Below are positions 8,075 to 17,896 of a stretch of DNA of 64,000 nt, piece by piece (the first letter of the stretch is position 1; each line of letters opens with the position of its first letter). The stretch is from contig NZ_JAMJWG010000015.1 in NCBI RefSeq assembly GCF_024435355.1, positions 186,001 through 250,000 of the forward strand. The letters run 5' to 3'. The position numbers and the translations under genes are program-made. The notes under the pieces were generated by a model. That model did no database searches. It had not been told where the DNA came from and worked only from the letters and a program-made list of their open reading frames with translations. Origin of the DNA: Streptomyces odontomachi. GTDB lineage: Bacteria; Actinomycetota; Actinomycetes; Streptomycetales; Streptomycetaceae.

Positions 8075-8923
8075 ATGGCTGACCATGGGGGACGGCCGGC
8101 CTCTCGATCGGGCGTCGCACGGTCCCGGCTCGCGGACTACGTGGACATGGTCGCTGCGGGCCGGGAGCCGGCGCCGGAACCCGGGGCTACAGGGGCCCCG
8201 CGCGCGAGCCGTCTGATCGGCCTGGCGGATCTGGGCGGCAGCGGTCCGTCCTCCTCGGGTGCTACGGGGGATACGGGCACTTCGAGGGCTCAAGTGCCGG
8301 CCACGCCGGTGAAGGCGCCGGCAGGACCGCCACCGCCGCGGCCTGCCGCGCCGCCGGCCGACGGCATCGAGGGCCCGGACGAAGCCCGGCGCCGGCTTGG
8401 GTTCGCGGCGCTGCTGGGTGAGTTCCGTCGCAGAGCGGTGCTGGTGCCCGTGGGCGTCGAGCCGGACAGGAACCGTCCTCGCGACGAGGACGACAGCGGG
8501 GACGACGGCGGGGATGACAGCGGGGACGACGGTGGGGACGGCAGCAAGGACGGCAGCGAGGGCGGCGGTGGCCTGCTGAGCGCCGATCTGAACGGTGTCC
8601 GCTGGATCCTCGCCTTCTCCGACGAGGCGGCGCTGGCACGGTTCGCGCTGGCGCGCGGCGAGGGGGACCGGGCCTGGCCGTACCGGCGGATCTTGGGCGC
8701 ACTGCTGTTGGACGTGGCGGTGGGTGCCGCGGGGGTGCCGTGCGGGGTGGCGCTGGATGCCGCCGACGGGGTGGACGGAATGGTGTTCCCGCCCGTACGG
8801 GGCATCGTGCCGGACGCCGTCGCGGTGGACCGACCCACCGCAACCGCAACCGGAACCCCCACCGCAACCGCTGGCACCGGCACCGGCACCGGCACCGGCA
8901 CTGGCACCGGCACCGGCACTTGA
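8075..8923 (+). CDS. SseB-like domain protein, first gene of RHS toxin operon
   Basis: A 282-residue protein starting at the ATG at 8075 behind GGGGGAG. Residues ~1-105 are Pro/Ala-rich and disordered. Residues ~108-250 resemble the SseB N-terminal domain: RRAVLVPVGVE, an acidic linker, then VRWILAFSDEAALARFA and the terminal VPCGVALDAAD strand. An internal DDSGDDGG repeat and a C-terminal Thr/Gly/Ala tail (ACCGGC-type dinucleotide-like repeat) flank it. SseB-like proteins recur beside T7SS substrates and polymorphic toxins in Streptomyces; the role is probably accessory to secretion or chaperoning. The next gene begins 33 bp downstream. Confidence 0.65.
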   Translation: MADHGGRPASRSGVARSRLADYVDMVAAGREPAPEPGATGAPRASRLIGLADLGGSGPSSSGATGDTGTSRAQVPATPVKAPAGPPPPRPAAPPADGIEGPDEARRRLGFAALLGEFRRRAVLVPVGVEPDRNRPRDEDDSGDDGGDDSGDDGGDGSKDGSEGGGGLLSADLNGVRWILAFSDEAALARFALARGEGDRAWPYRRILGALLLDVAVGAAGVPCGVALDAADGVDGMVFPPVRGIVPDAVAVDRPTATATGTPTATAGTGTGTGTGTGTGTGT

Positions 8924-8956
8924 AGGAAATGTCGCTGATGGACGGGGGAATCTGCG

Positions 8957-9613
8957 GTGACGACCAACGACGGGGACAAGGATCTCGCCACCGGTGGCCT
9001 TGATCTGATCGTGAAAGGGCTGAACGACGCGCTGGGCGAGCTGAGAGCACTCGGCATGGTCGGTATGGCCGAAGCGGGACGTGGGTTCGGCAACATCGCG
9101 CTGTCCGGCGTCGAGCTGGGGCACGCGGGTCTGACGACGGCGTTCGCGTCGTTCTGCGACCGCTGGGACTGGGGAGTGCGCTCGCTGGTCGACGAGGGCA
9201 ACGACCTCGCGGAGGGGGTGGGCCTGGCCGCGGGCACGTTCCACGACACCGACGAGTACCAGGAGAACTCGCTGAAGGCCCTGGTGAACTCGGTGATCGG
9301 CAATCCGCACGCCACCGAGGACCAGGTCTCCGCCATGAGCTGGGGCGAGATGGCGAGCCAGAGCCTGCAATCGGACTACAGCCCCGAGTCCTTCCAGAAG
9401 GCGCTGGACAACAGCGAGCAGGCCGGCAAGGACGCCCTCCGGTCCATGCTGACCTCGCCCACCTCGGGGCTCGGGCAGGCGGTGAACCTGGTCGAGTCGG
9501 CCCTGGGGGCGTCGGACGAGTGGATCGACGACGCCTTCGGCCCCGGGCCCGAAGCCCGCGCCGCCGCCACTGAGCAGCAGGCCGAGGCAGCCGGTGGCGG
9601 GGGTGAGAACTGA
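8957..9613 (+). CDS. ESX/WXG100-like helical partner protein
   Basis: A 218-residue, largely helical protein starting at the GTG at 8957 (GGGGGAA upstream). It contains a long predicted helix pair around ALGELRALGMVGMAEAGRGF and a DRWDWGVRSLV segment, resembling extended WXG100-type partners of T7SS substrates. Its TGA overlaps the ATG of the RHS gene (TGATG), so the pair is made together. It probably forms a co-secreted complex with the N-terminal helical domain of the RHS protein. The family assignment rests on context and pattern. Confidence 0.6.
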   Translation: MTTNDGDKDLATGGLDLIVKGLNDALGELRALGMVGMAEAGRGFGNIALSGVELGHAGLTTAFASFCDRWDWGVRSLVDEGNDLAEGVGLAAGTFHDTDEYQENSLKALVNSVIGNPHATEDQVSAMSWGEMASQSLQSDYSPESFQKALDNSEQAGKDALRSMLTSPTSGLGQAVNLVESALGASDEWIDDAFGPGPEARAAATEQQAEAAGGGGEN

Positions 9614-12600
9614 TGGGCGTCTTCGACGACATCGGCCAGGGCCTGAGCAGAGCCGGTGACAGCATCAGGGAGGGCGTCGACGACTCGGTTCGCAGCGGAA
9701 TGCAGCACGTCGCCGAGGCGGGACGGGCGGTGGGCCAGGGCCTGGACCGGGCCACCGACAACGCCGGCGGGCTGCTGGCGCGGACCGGCTTCACCGACGC
9801 CGCCGACGCGGTGCGGGGCTGGGGCGACGAGGCCGCCTCCGACCTGGGAGCCACCCCTGCCGAACGGCAACTCGGCCAGACGGAGGACCCCAAGGAACTC
9901 ATCCACGGTGGCCCGGAGCGGATCCGGGCGAGCAGTCAACATCTGCGGGACTTCCACAAGGCCTTCGACAACGTCGGCCAGGGCATGCGCAAGGTGAACT
10001 CCAGCCACTGGAAGGGCTGGGCCGGCGAGACCTTCCGGGAGAAGTTCCAGACCCACCCCACGAAGTGGCTCGAGGCGGCCGACGCCTGCGAGCGGGCCGC
10101 CGGGGCGCTGGAGGCCTACGCGGACACCGTCAAGTGGGCGCAGGCCAAGGCGCAGGAAGCCATCGACCTGTACAAGTCGGGCGCGCAGGCGTCACGGACG
10201 GCGACGGACGCGTACAACGCCCGTGTCGACGCCTACAACGCGAAGGTGCGGTCCCGGCAGGACCCCGGGCCCCGGCCCGAGTCGTTCACGGATCCCGGCA
10301 CGGCGGACATGCAGCGGGCCCAGGAGTTGCTGGCCGACGCGCGCCGCGGCCGTGACGAGGCCGCGTCGCGGGCGGAGTCCGCGGTACAGGGGGCCCTGGC
10401 GCACGCCCCTGCCGCGCCGCCGCCGGCCAGCCGGCTCGGCAACCAGTTCCTTGACGTCCTCAAAGCGACCAGCACCGAGCTCAACCGCGTCCCCGGCGGC
10501 ACCATCAGGGGCGCGGCGGGGCTGGTGGGCTTCGTGACCGGGCTCAACCCAACAACCCCCTACAACCTCGGCCACCCGGCGGAGTGGTTCCAGGGCGTCA
10601 GCACGACCCTCGCCGGCCTGGTCTCCACCGCCTCCCACCCCGAACGCGCCGTCAAGACAGCCCTCGACAGCCTCGCCAAGTCTCCCGGCGACTTCGGCGG
10701 CCGGCTCATCTTCGAGGCCCTCGGTACCAAAGGCGCCGGATTCGCCCGCACCGGGCTGCGCCTGGGCGTCGACGGCCTGCGGGACGGCGTCAACAGGCTC
10801 CTGGGACGTGGGGTCCGCAAGGAGGTGGAGACCAGGCCGGAGGTCGGCGCCCGCCAGACGTGCCAGAAGACCTGCGTCAAGGACCCGATCGACGTCGCCA
10901 CCGGCCACATGCTGCTGCCGCAGGTCGACATCCGGCTGCCGGGAAGCCTGCCGCTGGAGTTCAGGCGGCAGTTCGAGTCGTCGTACCGGATCGGGCGATG
11001 GTTCGGCCCGACGTGGTCGTCCACGATCGACCAGCGCCTGGAGATCGACGCCATCGGGGTCGTGTTCGTGGGCGAGGACGGGCTGCTGCTCTCCTACCCG
11101 CACCCCGCCCCCGGTGTGCCCACGCTGCCGCACCACGGCTCACCATGGCCCCTGGACCGAACCGAGGACGGCTACACCCTCACCGACCCGGACACGGGGC
11201 AGGTCCGTCACTTCGTCGACCAGGGCGACGGCCTGGCGATCCTGGAGCAGATCGACGACCGCAACGGCCACTGGGTCACCATCGCCCACGACCCCGACGG
11301 CACGCCGCTCTCCATGACCCACAGCGGCGGCTACCGCCTGTCGTTCACCACCGCCGACGGCCATGTCACCGCGCTGCACCTGGCCGGTGCGGCCCCTGAC
11401 GGCACCGACCAGGAACTCGTCCGTTACGGATACTCGGCGGAGGGCCATCTCGCGGAGGTCACGACGTCGTCCGGCCTCCCCACCCGCTTCGGCTACGACG
11501 ACCAGGGCCGCCTCACCTCCTGGACCGACACCAACGACACCCACTTCACCTACGCCTACGACGACCAGGACCGCTGCACCCACCAGTCGGGCAGCGCCGG
11601 CCACATGCAGGCGACCTTCGCCTACGGCGCCACCGACCCCGCCACCGGCCACCACACGGTGACCGTCACGGACTCCCACGGGCACCGGACCCGGTACCTG
11701 ATCAACGAGCGCTGCCAGGTCATCGCCGAGTCCGACCCGCTCGGCGCGGTCACCCGCTACACCCGTGACGGCCGCCACCGCCTGCTGTCCGTCACCGACC
11801 CGCTCGGCCACACCACGCAGGTCGAACACGACGAGGCCGGTCAACCGGTGACCGTCGTCCGCCCCGACGGACGTGCCACCGGAGCCGGGTACAACGATCT
11901 GGGCCTGCCCGTGAAGATCGTGCACCCGGACGGCACGGTCGTACGCCAGACCTACGACGAGCGCGGCAACCGCACCTCCGTGACGGACCCTTCGGGCGGC
12001 ACCACCCGGTACGCCTACGACGAGGCGGGCCATCTCGCCTCGGTCACCGACGCCGCCGGCCACCGCACCCTGGTCCGCTGCGACCGCGCGGGCCTCCCGG
12101 TCGAGATCACCGACCCGCTCGGTGCCGTCACACGCTACGACCGTGACGCCTTCGGCCGCCCGAGCCTGATCACCGACCCGCTCGGCGCGACGACCCGCCT
12201 GGAGTGGACGGTGGAAGGCCACCTGGCCCGCCGGACCGCTCCGGACGGCGCGGTGGAGTCCTGGACGTACGACGGCGAGGGCAACTGCACCACCCACACC
12301 GACGCGGCCGGCGCCGTCACCCGCTTCGACTACGGCGACTTCGACCTGCTCACCGCCCGCACCGACCCCGACGGCGTCCGCTACACCTTCGACCACGACA
12401 CCGAGTCACGCCTCACCCGCGTCACCAACCCGCAGGGCCTGACCTGGGACTACACCTACGACCCGGCCGGGCGCCCGATAGCGGAGACGGACTTCGACGA
12501 CCGCACGCTGACGTACCGGTACGACGCCGCAGGGCGCCTGGCCTCCCGCACCAACGTCCTCGACGAAACGGTCACCTTCGAACGCGACGTGCTGGGCCGG

Positions 12601-14439
12601 GTCACCCGCAAGGACGCCGCGGGCCGGGTCACCACGTACGCCTACGACTTCACCGGCCGCCTCGCGCAGACCACCGGCCCGGACAGCAGCCTCACCGTCT
12701 TGCGCGACCACCTCGGGCGGGTCCAGTCGGAGACGGTCGACGGCCGGGTCCTGACGTACACCTACGACCAGCTGGGCCGCCGCACGGGCCGGGTGACGCC
12801 GTCCGGCGCCGCGTCCACCTGGACCTACGACGCAGCGGGCCGCCCCGAGCGGCTGACGGTCGGGGACCGCACCCTCGACTTCGGCTACGACGCGGCGGGC
12901 CGCGAGGTGGCCCGCCGGCTCGGCGAGGCGGTGCGCCTGGAGCAGTCCTTCGACCCGGCCGGCCGCCTCACCGCCCAACTGCTCACCGCGCCCGACCACC
13001 CCTCCCGCCCACTGCGCAGCCGCGCCTACCGCTACCGCCCCGACGGCCACCTCACCGGCATCGAGGACCGCCTGGCGGGCACCACCCGCAGTTTCGACCT
13101 CGACCCGACCGGCCGGGTCACCGCCGTGCACGCCGCCGGCTGGACCGAGCGGTACGCCTACGACGAGGCCGGCAACCAGACCAGCGCGTCCTGGCCGGAC
13201 CGCCACCCCGGCCACGAGGCCACCGGCGAGCGCACCTACGAGGGCACCCGCATCACCCGCGCGGGCCGGGTCCGCTACGCACACGACGCCCTCGGCCGCA
13301 TCACCCTGCGCCAACGCACCCGCCTGTCCCGCAGGCCCGACACCTGGCGCTACGAGTGGGACCCGGAGGACCGCCTCATCGCGGTCGTCACCCCCGACGG
13401 CACCCGCTGGCGCTACACGTACGACGCCCTGGGCCGCCGCACCGGCAAGCAACGCCTCGCCGCCGACGGCGAAACGGTCGTCGAGCGCACCGACTTCACC
13501 TGGGACGGCAGCACGCTGTGCGAACAGACCACGACGAGCGAAGCCGTGCCGCAGGCGGTCACCCTCACCTGGGACCACCGCGGCCTGACACCCCTGGCCC
13601 AGACCGAACGCATCGCCCGCGCCGTCCGGCCCACACCCGACGGAACCCTGCCCGCCCCCCGGCCGGCCTCCGGCCTCTCCCTCCTCGCCGAGGACGAGGA
13701 CGACCCCATCGCCCCGGTCGAGGACGACGAGACGGCGTCCCGCTTCTTCGCCATCGTCACCGACCTCATCGGCACCCCGACGGAACTCGTCGCCGACGAC
13801 GGCACGGTGGCCTGGCACACCCGCGCCACCCTGTGGGGCACGACCACATGGAACCGCACGGCCACGGCGTACACCCCGTTACGTTTCCCGGGCCAGTACT
13901 ACGACCCGGAGACGGGCCTGCACTACAACCACTTCCGCACGTACGACCCGGAGACGGGGCGGTATCTTTCGGCGGATCCGTTGGGGCTGGCACCGGCGCC
14001 CAACCCGACGCTTTATGTGGGCAATCCGCATAGGTGGGCTGACCCGCTCGGCCTCACCGCTACAGGTTGCCCTCCTGGTTACTCCGGCAAAAAAGGGAAG
14101 GAGGGTGAAGCAAGAGCTATCCAAGAGCTTCAGGATCGAGGTTACACGATCATGGGTGAGCACGTGAAGCTTGAAGCGAAAGACGGAACCACATCATACG
14201 TTGACATAGTCGCTACCGGAAATGGGCCCGGTCTTGGCGCACCCGAATTTTTCGAGGTCAAGAATGGTCCGGGAGCTACGCTATCGCGACCCCAGAAGAT
14301 TGTGTATGGACAGCTTGCGGATGCCGGGGGTGTGATTTTGCGGAGCGACAAGCTGACTGATTGGGGCCTGGAGCCTGGTGATCTACTTGGGCCGTCCGAC
14401 GTCAAGATGATTCTTTATGGTGGGGCGAAGGCGTGGTGA
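9613..14439 (+). CDS. RHS-repeat polymorphic toxin with REase-fold-like tip
   Basis: A 1608-residue protein. Residues 1-~230 are a helical T7SS-type targeting domain with WKGWAGETFREKF (WxG-like). Around 415-490 is the DUF6531-type pretoxin segment (CVKDPIDVATGHMLLPQVDI). About 25 YD repeats (YDxxGR) follow. The RHS core near 1400-1490 has RFPGQYYDPETGLHYN, RYLSADPLGL and the terminal WADPLGL boundary. The last ~115 residues are a different tip of much lower GC: SYVDIV with FFEVKNG fits the D-(E)xK pattern of PD-(D/E)XK nucleases. Codon 1423 (13879-13881) is TTA, just before the core. The likely role is contact-dependent killing of competitors, with immunity from the next gene. Confidence 0.9.
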   Translation: MGVFDDIGQGLSRAGDSIREGVDDSVRSGMQHVAEAGRAVGQGLDRATDNAGGLLARTGFTDAADAVRGWGDEAASDLGATPAERQLGQTEDPKELIHGGPERIRASSQHLRDFHKAFDNVGQGMRKVNSSHWKGWAGETFREKFQTHPTKWLEAADACERAAGALEAYADTVKWAQAKAQEAIDLYKSGAQASRTATDAYNARVDAYNAKVRSRQDPGPRPESFTDPGTADMQRAQELLADARRGRDEAASRAESAVQGALAHAPAAPPPASRLGNQFLDVLKATSTELNRVPGGTIRGAAGLVGFVTGLNPTTPYNLGHPAEWFQGVSTTLAGLVSTASHPERAVKTALDSLAKSPGDFGGRLIFEALGTKGAGFARTGLRLGVDGLRDGVNRLLGRGVRKEVETRPEVGARQTCQKTCVKDPIDVATGHMLLPQVDIRLPGSLPLEFRRQFESSYRIGRWFGPTWSSTIDQRLEIDAIGVVFVGEDGLLLSYPHPAPGVPTLPHHGSPWPLDRTEDGYTLTDPDTGQVRHFVDQGDGLAILEQIDDRNGHWVTIAHDPDGTPLSMTHSGGYRLSFTTADGHVTALHLAGAAPDGTDQELVRYGYSAEGHLAEVTTSSGLPTRFGYDDQGRLTSWTDTNDTHFTYAYDDQDRCTHQSGSAGHMQATFAYGATDPATGHHTVTVTDSHGHRTRYLINERCQVIAESDPLGAVTRYTRDGRHRLLSVTDPLGHTTQVEHDEAGQPVTVVRPDGRATGAGYNDLGLPVKIVHPDGTVVRQTYDERGNRTSVTDPSGGTTRYAYDEAGHLASVTDAAGHRTLVRCDRAGLPVEITDPLGAVTRYDRDAFGRPSLITDPLGATTRLEWTVEGHLARRTAPDGAVESWTYDGEGNCTTHTDAAGAVTRFDYGDFDLLTARTDPDGVRYTFDHDTESRLTRVTNPQGLTWDYTYDPAGRPIAETDFDDRTLTYRYDAAGRLASRTNVLDETVTFERDVLGRVTRKDAAGRVTTYAYDFTGRLAQTTGPDSSLTVLRDHLGRVQSETVDGRVLTYTYDQLGRRTGRVTPSGAASTWTYDAAGRPERLTVGDRTLDFGYDAAGREVARRLGEAVRLEQSFDPAGRLTAQLLTAPDHPSRPLRSRAYRYRPDGHLTGIEDRLAGTTRSFDLDPTGRVTAVHAAGWTERYAYDEAGNQTSASWPDRHPGHEATGERTYEGTRITRAGRVRYAHDALGRITLRQRTRLSRRPDTWRYEWDPEDRLIAVVTPDGTRWRYTYDALGRRTGKQRLAADGETVVERTDFTWDGSTLCEQTTTSEAVPQAVTLTWDHRGLTPLAQTERIARAVRPTPDGTLPAPRPASGLSLLAEDEDDPIAPVEDDETASRFFAIVTDLIGTPTELVADDGTVAWHTRATLWGTTTWNRTATAYTPLRFPGQYYDPETGLHYNHFRTYDPETGRYLSADPLGLAPAPNPTLYVGNPHRWADPLGLTATGCPPGYSGKKGKEGEARAIQELQDRGYTIMGEHVKLEAKDGTTSYVDIVATGNGPGLGAPEFFEVKNGPGATLSRPQKIVYGQLADAGGVILRSDKLTDWGLEPGDLLGPSDVKMILYGGAKAW

Positions 14440-14497
14440 CAGGGGCCGGCATGTATGTGTTGACAGCGTAGAGATCCGCTTGTTCGCGAGGTGAGGG

Positions 14498-14851
14498 ATG
14501 AGCTACGACCTGGCGGTCTGGCAAGGGAACGTACCGTCAAGCAATCGTGAAGCAGTCAAGATGCACGAAGACCTGTACCGTAAATATCTCGACGACGGCG
14601 AGGTGTGTCCTACGGTAAGCGCTATCGCCGAACTTTTGGCCATCCTTAGTGATCGCTGGCCCGACAGGGATGCTGGGGAAGACACGCCCTGGGCTTCCAC
14701 GCCACTTTCTGGTGGAGCGAGTGGGCCATACGTTTACATCACGCTTGCGTGGAGTGGTGCGGACGTGGCGTCTGCCTATATAGCGCAGGTGGCCAACAGG
14801 CTGGGCCTGGTCTGCTTCGACCCGCAGCTGAAGGCGCTTCGGTTGGGTTAG
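14498..14851 (+). CDS. Putative immunity protein to the RHS toxin
   Basis: A 117-residue acidic cytosolic protein beginning MSYDLAVWQGNVPSSN, with a C-terminal VYITLAWSGADVASAYI segment. The ATG at 14498 follows GAGGTGAGGG. It sits 58 bp after the RHS toxin stop and shares the depressed GC of the toxin tip, as expected for a toxin/immunity cassette exchanged as a unit. Small proteins starting YDLAVW are found beside toxins in diverse bacteria. The immunity function is inferred from position. Confidence 0.7.
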   Translation: MSYDLAVWQGNVPSSNREAVKMHEDLYRKYLDDGEVCPTVSAIAELLAILSDRWPDRDAGEDTPWASTPLSGGASGPYVYITLAWSGADVASAYIAQVANRLGLVCFDPQLKALRLG

Positions 14852-15000
14852 GAAATGCTGCGGCGGCATTTTCGTCAGAATTGCCGGTCGGGCTGGTGCG
14901 GTCTGGTGGCGCAGCCGGACCAGCGCCGTAGTGCCCCACCAGGTTCCCTCACCGCCCGGACAACCGCAGCATCACCACTCCTCTGCACCCGGCTCCCGGA

Positions 15001-16053
15001 TCAACGGGCCCCGTGGCACCCCCCGTACGTCTCACCCGACCCGCACCAGCACCCGTCCCCCTCCGCCGGCGGCCACGCCACCGCCAACCCGCGGGCCGCG
15101 AGGGTGGTGGCGTACTGGGGGAGGAGGGAGGTGTCCGCCGGGGTGGAGGACTCCGAGGCGGCGAAGGCCTCGTAGGAAGGGACCGTCGCGGAGACGATGC
15201 CCAGGTTCGGGGTGCCCGAGGCGGCGAGCTCGCGCAGGGAGGACTCTATGGTCGCCAGGTGCTCCTGGTGGGAGGGGTACTCGGCGGCGAGGGTCGGGTA
15301 CGCCGTGACGAGTTCGTGGAGTTCGTCCTCGGGCCAGTGCAGGACGGCCACCGGGAAGGGGCGGGAGAGCGCCGCGCGGAAGGCGCCGAGCTCGGCGCGC
15401 AGGCGGGAGATCTCGGCGCGGAGTTCCGCCGGGTTGTCGGAGCCGAGCGCCCAGATGCGTTTGGGGTCGTGGAGCTCGTCCAGGGAGACGGGCGCGGTGT
15501 GCAGCTCGTCGGCGAGCAGGTCCCAGGCGTCGTGGTCGGCGCCCAGCATGCGCCGGACGCGGTGGCGGCCGAAGAGGAGCGGGTGGGTCTCGGGGACGGG
15601 CGATGCATCGGCCGCCTCCACCAGCAGGGCCACGGCCTGCGTGAACGTCTCGTGGGCCGCATCGAGTTCGTCGTGGGCCTCCAGGGCCTCGGCGACGATC
15701 ACCCACGGTGCGGGGTTGCTGGGCGCGGCGGCCCGTACCCCCTCGATGATGGCGCGGGCCTCGGCCTCGTGGCCGTACTCCCACAGGTTGGCCGCCTTGA
15801 GCGCCTTCACCAGCTGGGGCTGTTCCAGCTCGGCCGGCGCTTCGGGGGAGAGCAGCCGGTCGTAGAGGGCCGTGGCGCGGTCACGGGCGCCGGCCAGTTC
15901 CAGATGGGCGCCGGCCTGGAGCAGCAGGCGCTCGGTGTCTTCGGGGTAGAGCCCGGCGGTGCGCTCCAGGCGTTCGGCTTCGGCGATGTGGTCGATGTGG
16001 TCGCTGGGGTCGATGCGATCGGCGTGGTCGTCGGCAGGCATGTCGGGGCGCAT
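15001..16053 (-). CDS. Tetratricopeptide-like protein with C-terminal SEC-C zinc motif
   Basis: A 350-residue protein beginning MRPDMPADD (ATG at 16053). The first ~150 residues are TPR-like helical repeats (RTAGLYPEDTERLLLQAGAH; AEARAIIEGVRAAAPSNPAPW). The last 16 residues form a zinc-binding SEC-C motif, CWCGSGETYGGCHG. SEC-C motifs mediate protein or nucleic-acid contacts, as in SecA. The exact role is unknown. It is divergent from the DUF6412-like gene. Confidence 0.8.
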   Translation of the reverse strand: MRPDMPADDHADRIDPSDHIDHIAEAERLERTAGLYPEDTERLLLQAGAHLELAGARDRATALYDRLLSPEAPAELEQPQLVKALKAANLWEYGHEAEARAIIEGVRAAAPSNPAPWVIVAEALEAHDELDAAHETFTQAVALLVEAADASPVPETHPLLFGRHRVRRMLGADHDAWDLLADELHTAPVSLDELHDPKRIWALGSDNPAELRAEISRLRAELGAFRAALSRPFPVAVLHWPEDELHELVTAYPTLAAEYPSHQEHLATIESSLRELAASGTPNLGIVSATVPSYEAFAASESSTPADTSLLPQYATTLAARGLAVAWPPAEGDGCWCGSGETYGGCHGAR

Positions 16054-16282
16054 GGGGAAACCGTACTGCCGGATGGGTGCGGCTTTGCCTGAACGGGGGT
16101 GTGGGGAATCTGCGAGGGGTGCGGGTGCCATGCGACTCGGCCGGTCCCGACCCCCCGGGGCTTCTCGACGGGACCGCGATCTCCACCGTGAGCATGACGA
16201 CCGAGCCCGTCCTCAGGAGTACGGTGACCGGACGTCTCGTGCGACCGGTGGCGAGCGGCGAGTGGCGAAAGGGGGAGCCGGC

Positions 16283-16633
16283 ATGACGTGGACGCTGCGG
16301 ACGCTGGTGCGTTCCCAGATCGCGGCGCGTTCGCTGCTGCGCCCCGCCGCGCTGCTGCTGTTCCTGCTCGCCGAGACCGTCCTGGTCGCGTGGGCCGACT
16401 CCGGTGCCCTCCAGGTCGCCGTGGCGCTTGCCGCCACCGCAGCGGCCGGTTCGGCGCTCGCCCTGTGCGTCGTGCTGACCGCACGCTGCGCCCCGGTCGT
16501 GCCGCAGGCCCTGGTACGCACCGCCATACGCGACCGTGAACAGCGCACCGCCTTCCTTCCGCAGCGCGATCCCGACGCCGCCGGGCGCCCCCGGCCGCGA
16601 GCGCCAGGCCGCCTCTTCCTGACGGCCGCGTAA
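16283..16633 (+). CDS. DUF6412-like small membrane protein
   Basis: A 116-residue protein with two membrane segments (LLRPAALLLFLLAETVLVAWA and VAVALAATAAAGSALALCVVL) and a basic C-terminal tail. The ATG at 16283 follows GGGGGAG. Its position just upstream of a YidC-like gene matches the DUF6412/YidC pairing I recall from Streptomyces; the function is unknown. Confidence 0.7.
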   Translation: MTWTLRTLVRSQIAARSLLRPAALLLFLLAETVLVAWADSGALQVAVALAATAAAGSALALCVVLTARCAPVVPQALVRTAIRDREQRTAFLPQRDPDAAGRPRPRAPGRLFLTAA

Positions 16634-16977
16634 GGGCGCTTTCCCGCTGTCCACTGCCTGAAGGGCTCCCCCCACTGCCCTGAGCGCGTGGGTGGGTCCC
16701 TCAAGGTGCCCCCACGGATACGCCCCGGGCCGCGCCCGGGACCGCACCCGGTCCACCCCGGACCGCGCCCGGTCTCCTTCGCGCCCAACTCACCGACGTC
16801 CAGCAGGACGTCCAGCCCCGTGCGCAGCCGTCACACCGGTGCATCACCTGTCACTCGTGTCACCCATGTCACCTGTGTCACCCATGTCACCCGTGCCCTT
16901 CGCGTTGTTCGTGCCGCCGTGTCCTTCGGGTCACCTGCCGCGAGCCCGAAGGGGAACCCCAGGGAGGGGCTGCGCTC
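16634..16977. other. 344-bp gap with short TGTCACC repeats
   Basis: Between the DUF6412-like and YidC-like genes. It contains five spaced copies of TGTCACC(C/T) at 16849-16893, including two copies of TGTCACCCATGTCACC. It may carry a promoter for the YidC paralogue, but the repeats have no assigned role. Confidence 0.5.
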
Positions 16978-17772
16978 ATGTCCGTCTTCGCCACCGTCCT
17001 CGCCGGCTTCGCCGGCCTGGTCGGGCACCTTGCCGACCTTCTGGAGCCGCTGTCCGGCTCGTCCGCGACCGCGGTCGCGATCGTCCTGTTCACCGCCTTG
17101 ATACGGCTCCTGGTGCATCCGCTGGCCCGGGCCGCCGCCCGTGGCCAGCGGGCCAAGGCCGCCCTGGCGCCGCGGATCGCCGAGCTGCGCAAGGTCCACC
17201 GTCGCAACCCCGAGCGGCTCCAGCGGGACATGCTGGAGCTGTACGCGAAGGAACGGGTGTCGCCGCTCGCCGGCTGCCTGCCGAGCCTGCTCCAGATCCC
17301 GGCGTTCCTCCTGCTCTACCAGCTGTTCTCGCGGACCAGCATCGACGGCGAGGCCAACGCCCTGCTGAGCCACCGGCTCCTCACCGCGCCGCTCGGCGCA
17401 CGCTGGACCGACGCGCTGGGCGACTCGGGTCCGTTCGGGACATGGGGTCTGGTGTACGTCGTGCTGTTCGCGATCGTCGCCGCGGTGGCGACGTTCACCT
17501 ACCGCCGGGCGCGCCGCACCATGGCGGCGGACGGCGCGGGCACGACGGTGCCGGCGCCGCAGTCCGGCACCCCCGGTCTGGCCGCGGTGACGAAGTTCAT
17601 GCCGCTCACCGGATACCTGACCCTGGTCACGGTGGCCGTGGTACCGCTCGCCGCCGCGCTGTACGTGGTCACCAGCAGCACCTGGACGGCGGCGGAACGG
17701 GCCCTGCTGTACCGGGACACGCCCGACGCGGCGGACGGTACGGCCGCCGCGTCGGCGCCGCGTGCGACGTGA
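16978..17772 (+). CDS. YidC/Oxa1-family membrane protein insertase (paralogue)
   Basis: A 264-residue membrane protein with the Oxa1/YidC core: an N-terminal segment, a long basic cytoplasmic hairpin (IAELRKVHRRNPERLQRDMLELY), then LAGCLPSLLQIPAFLLLYQLF, which is the family hallmark, and two further segments. It lacks the C-terminal extension of the main actinobacterial YidC, so it is likely the second paralogue, inserting a subset of membrane proteins. The ATG at 16978 has AGGGAGGGG upstream. Confidence 0.85.
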   Translation: MSVFATVLAGFAGLVGHLADLLEPLSGSSATAVAIVLFTALIRLLVHPLARAAARGQRAKAALAPRIAELRKVHRRNPERLQRDMLELYAKERVSPLAGCLPSLLQIPAFLLLYQLFSRTSIDGEANALLSHRLLTAPLGARWTDALGDSGPFGTWGLVYVVLFAIVAAVATFTYRRARRTMAADGAGTTVPAPQSGTPGLAAVTKFMPLTGYLTLVTVAVVPLAAALYVVTSSTWTAAERALLYRDTPDAADGTAAASAPRAT

Positions 17773-17896
17773 GGCCGGGCGCCGGGCGCCGGGCGGACGT
17801 TCCAGCCCGTGGGCGGGGTATTGCGGAGGGGGACGTCCACCTTGGAGGATCGGCCAAACATCGGATCGCCGGGGGAATCGAAGCGAGGAGAAGATC

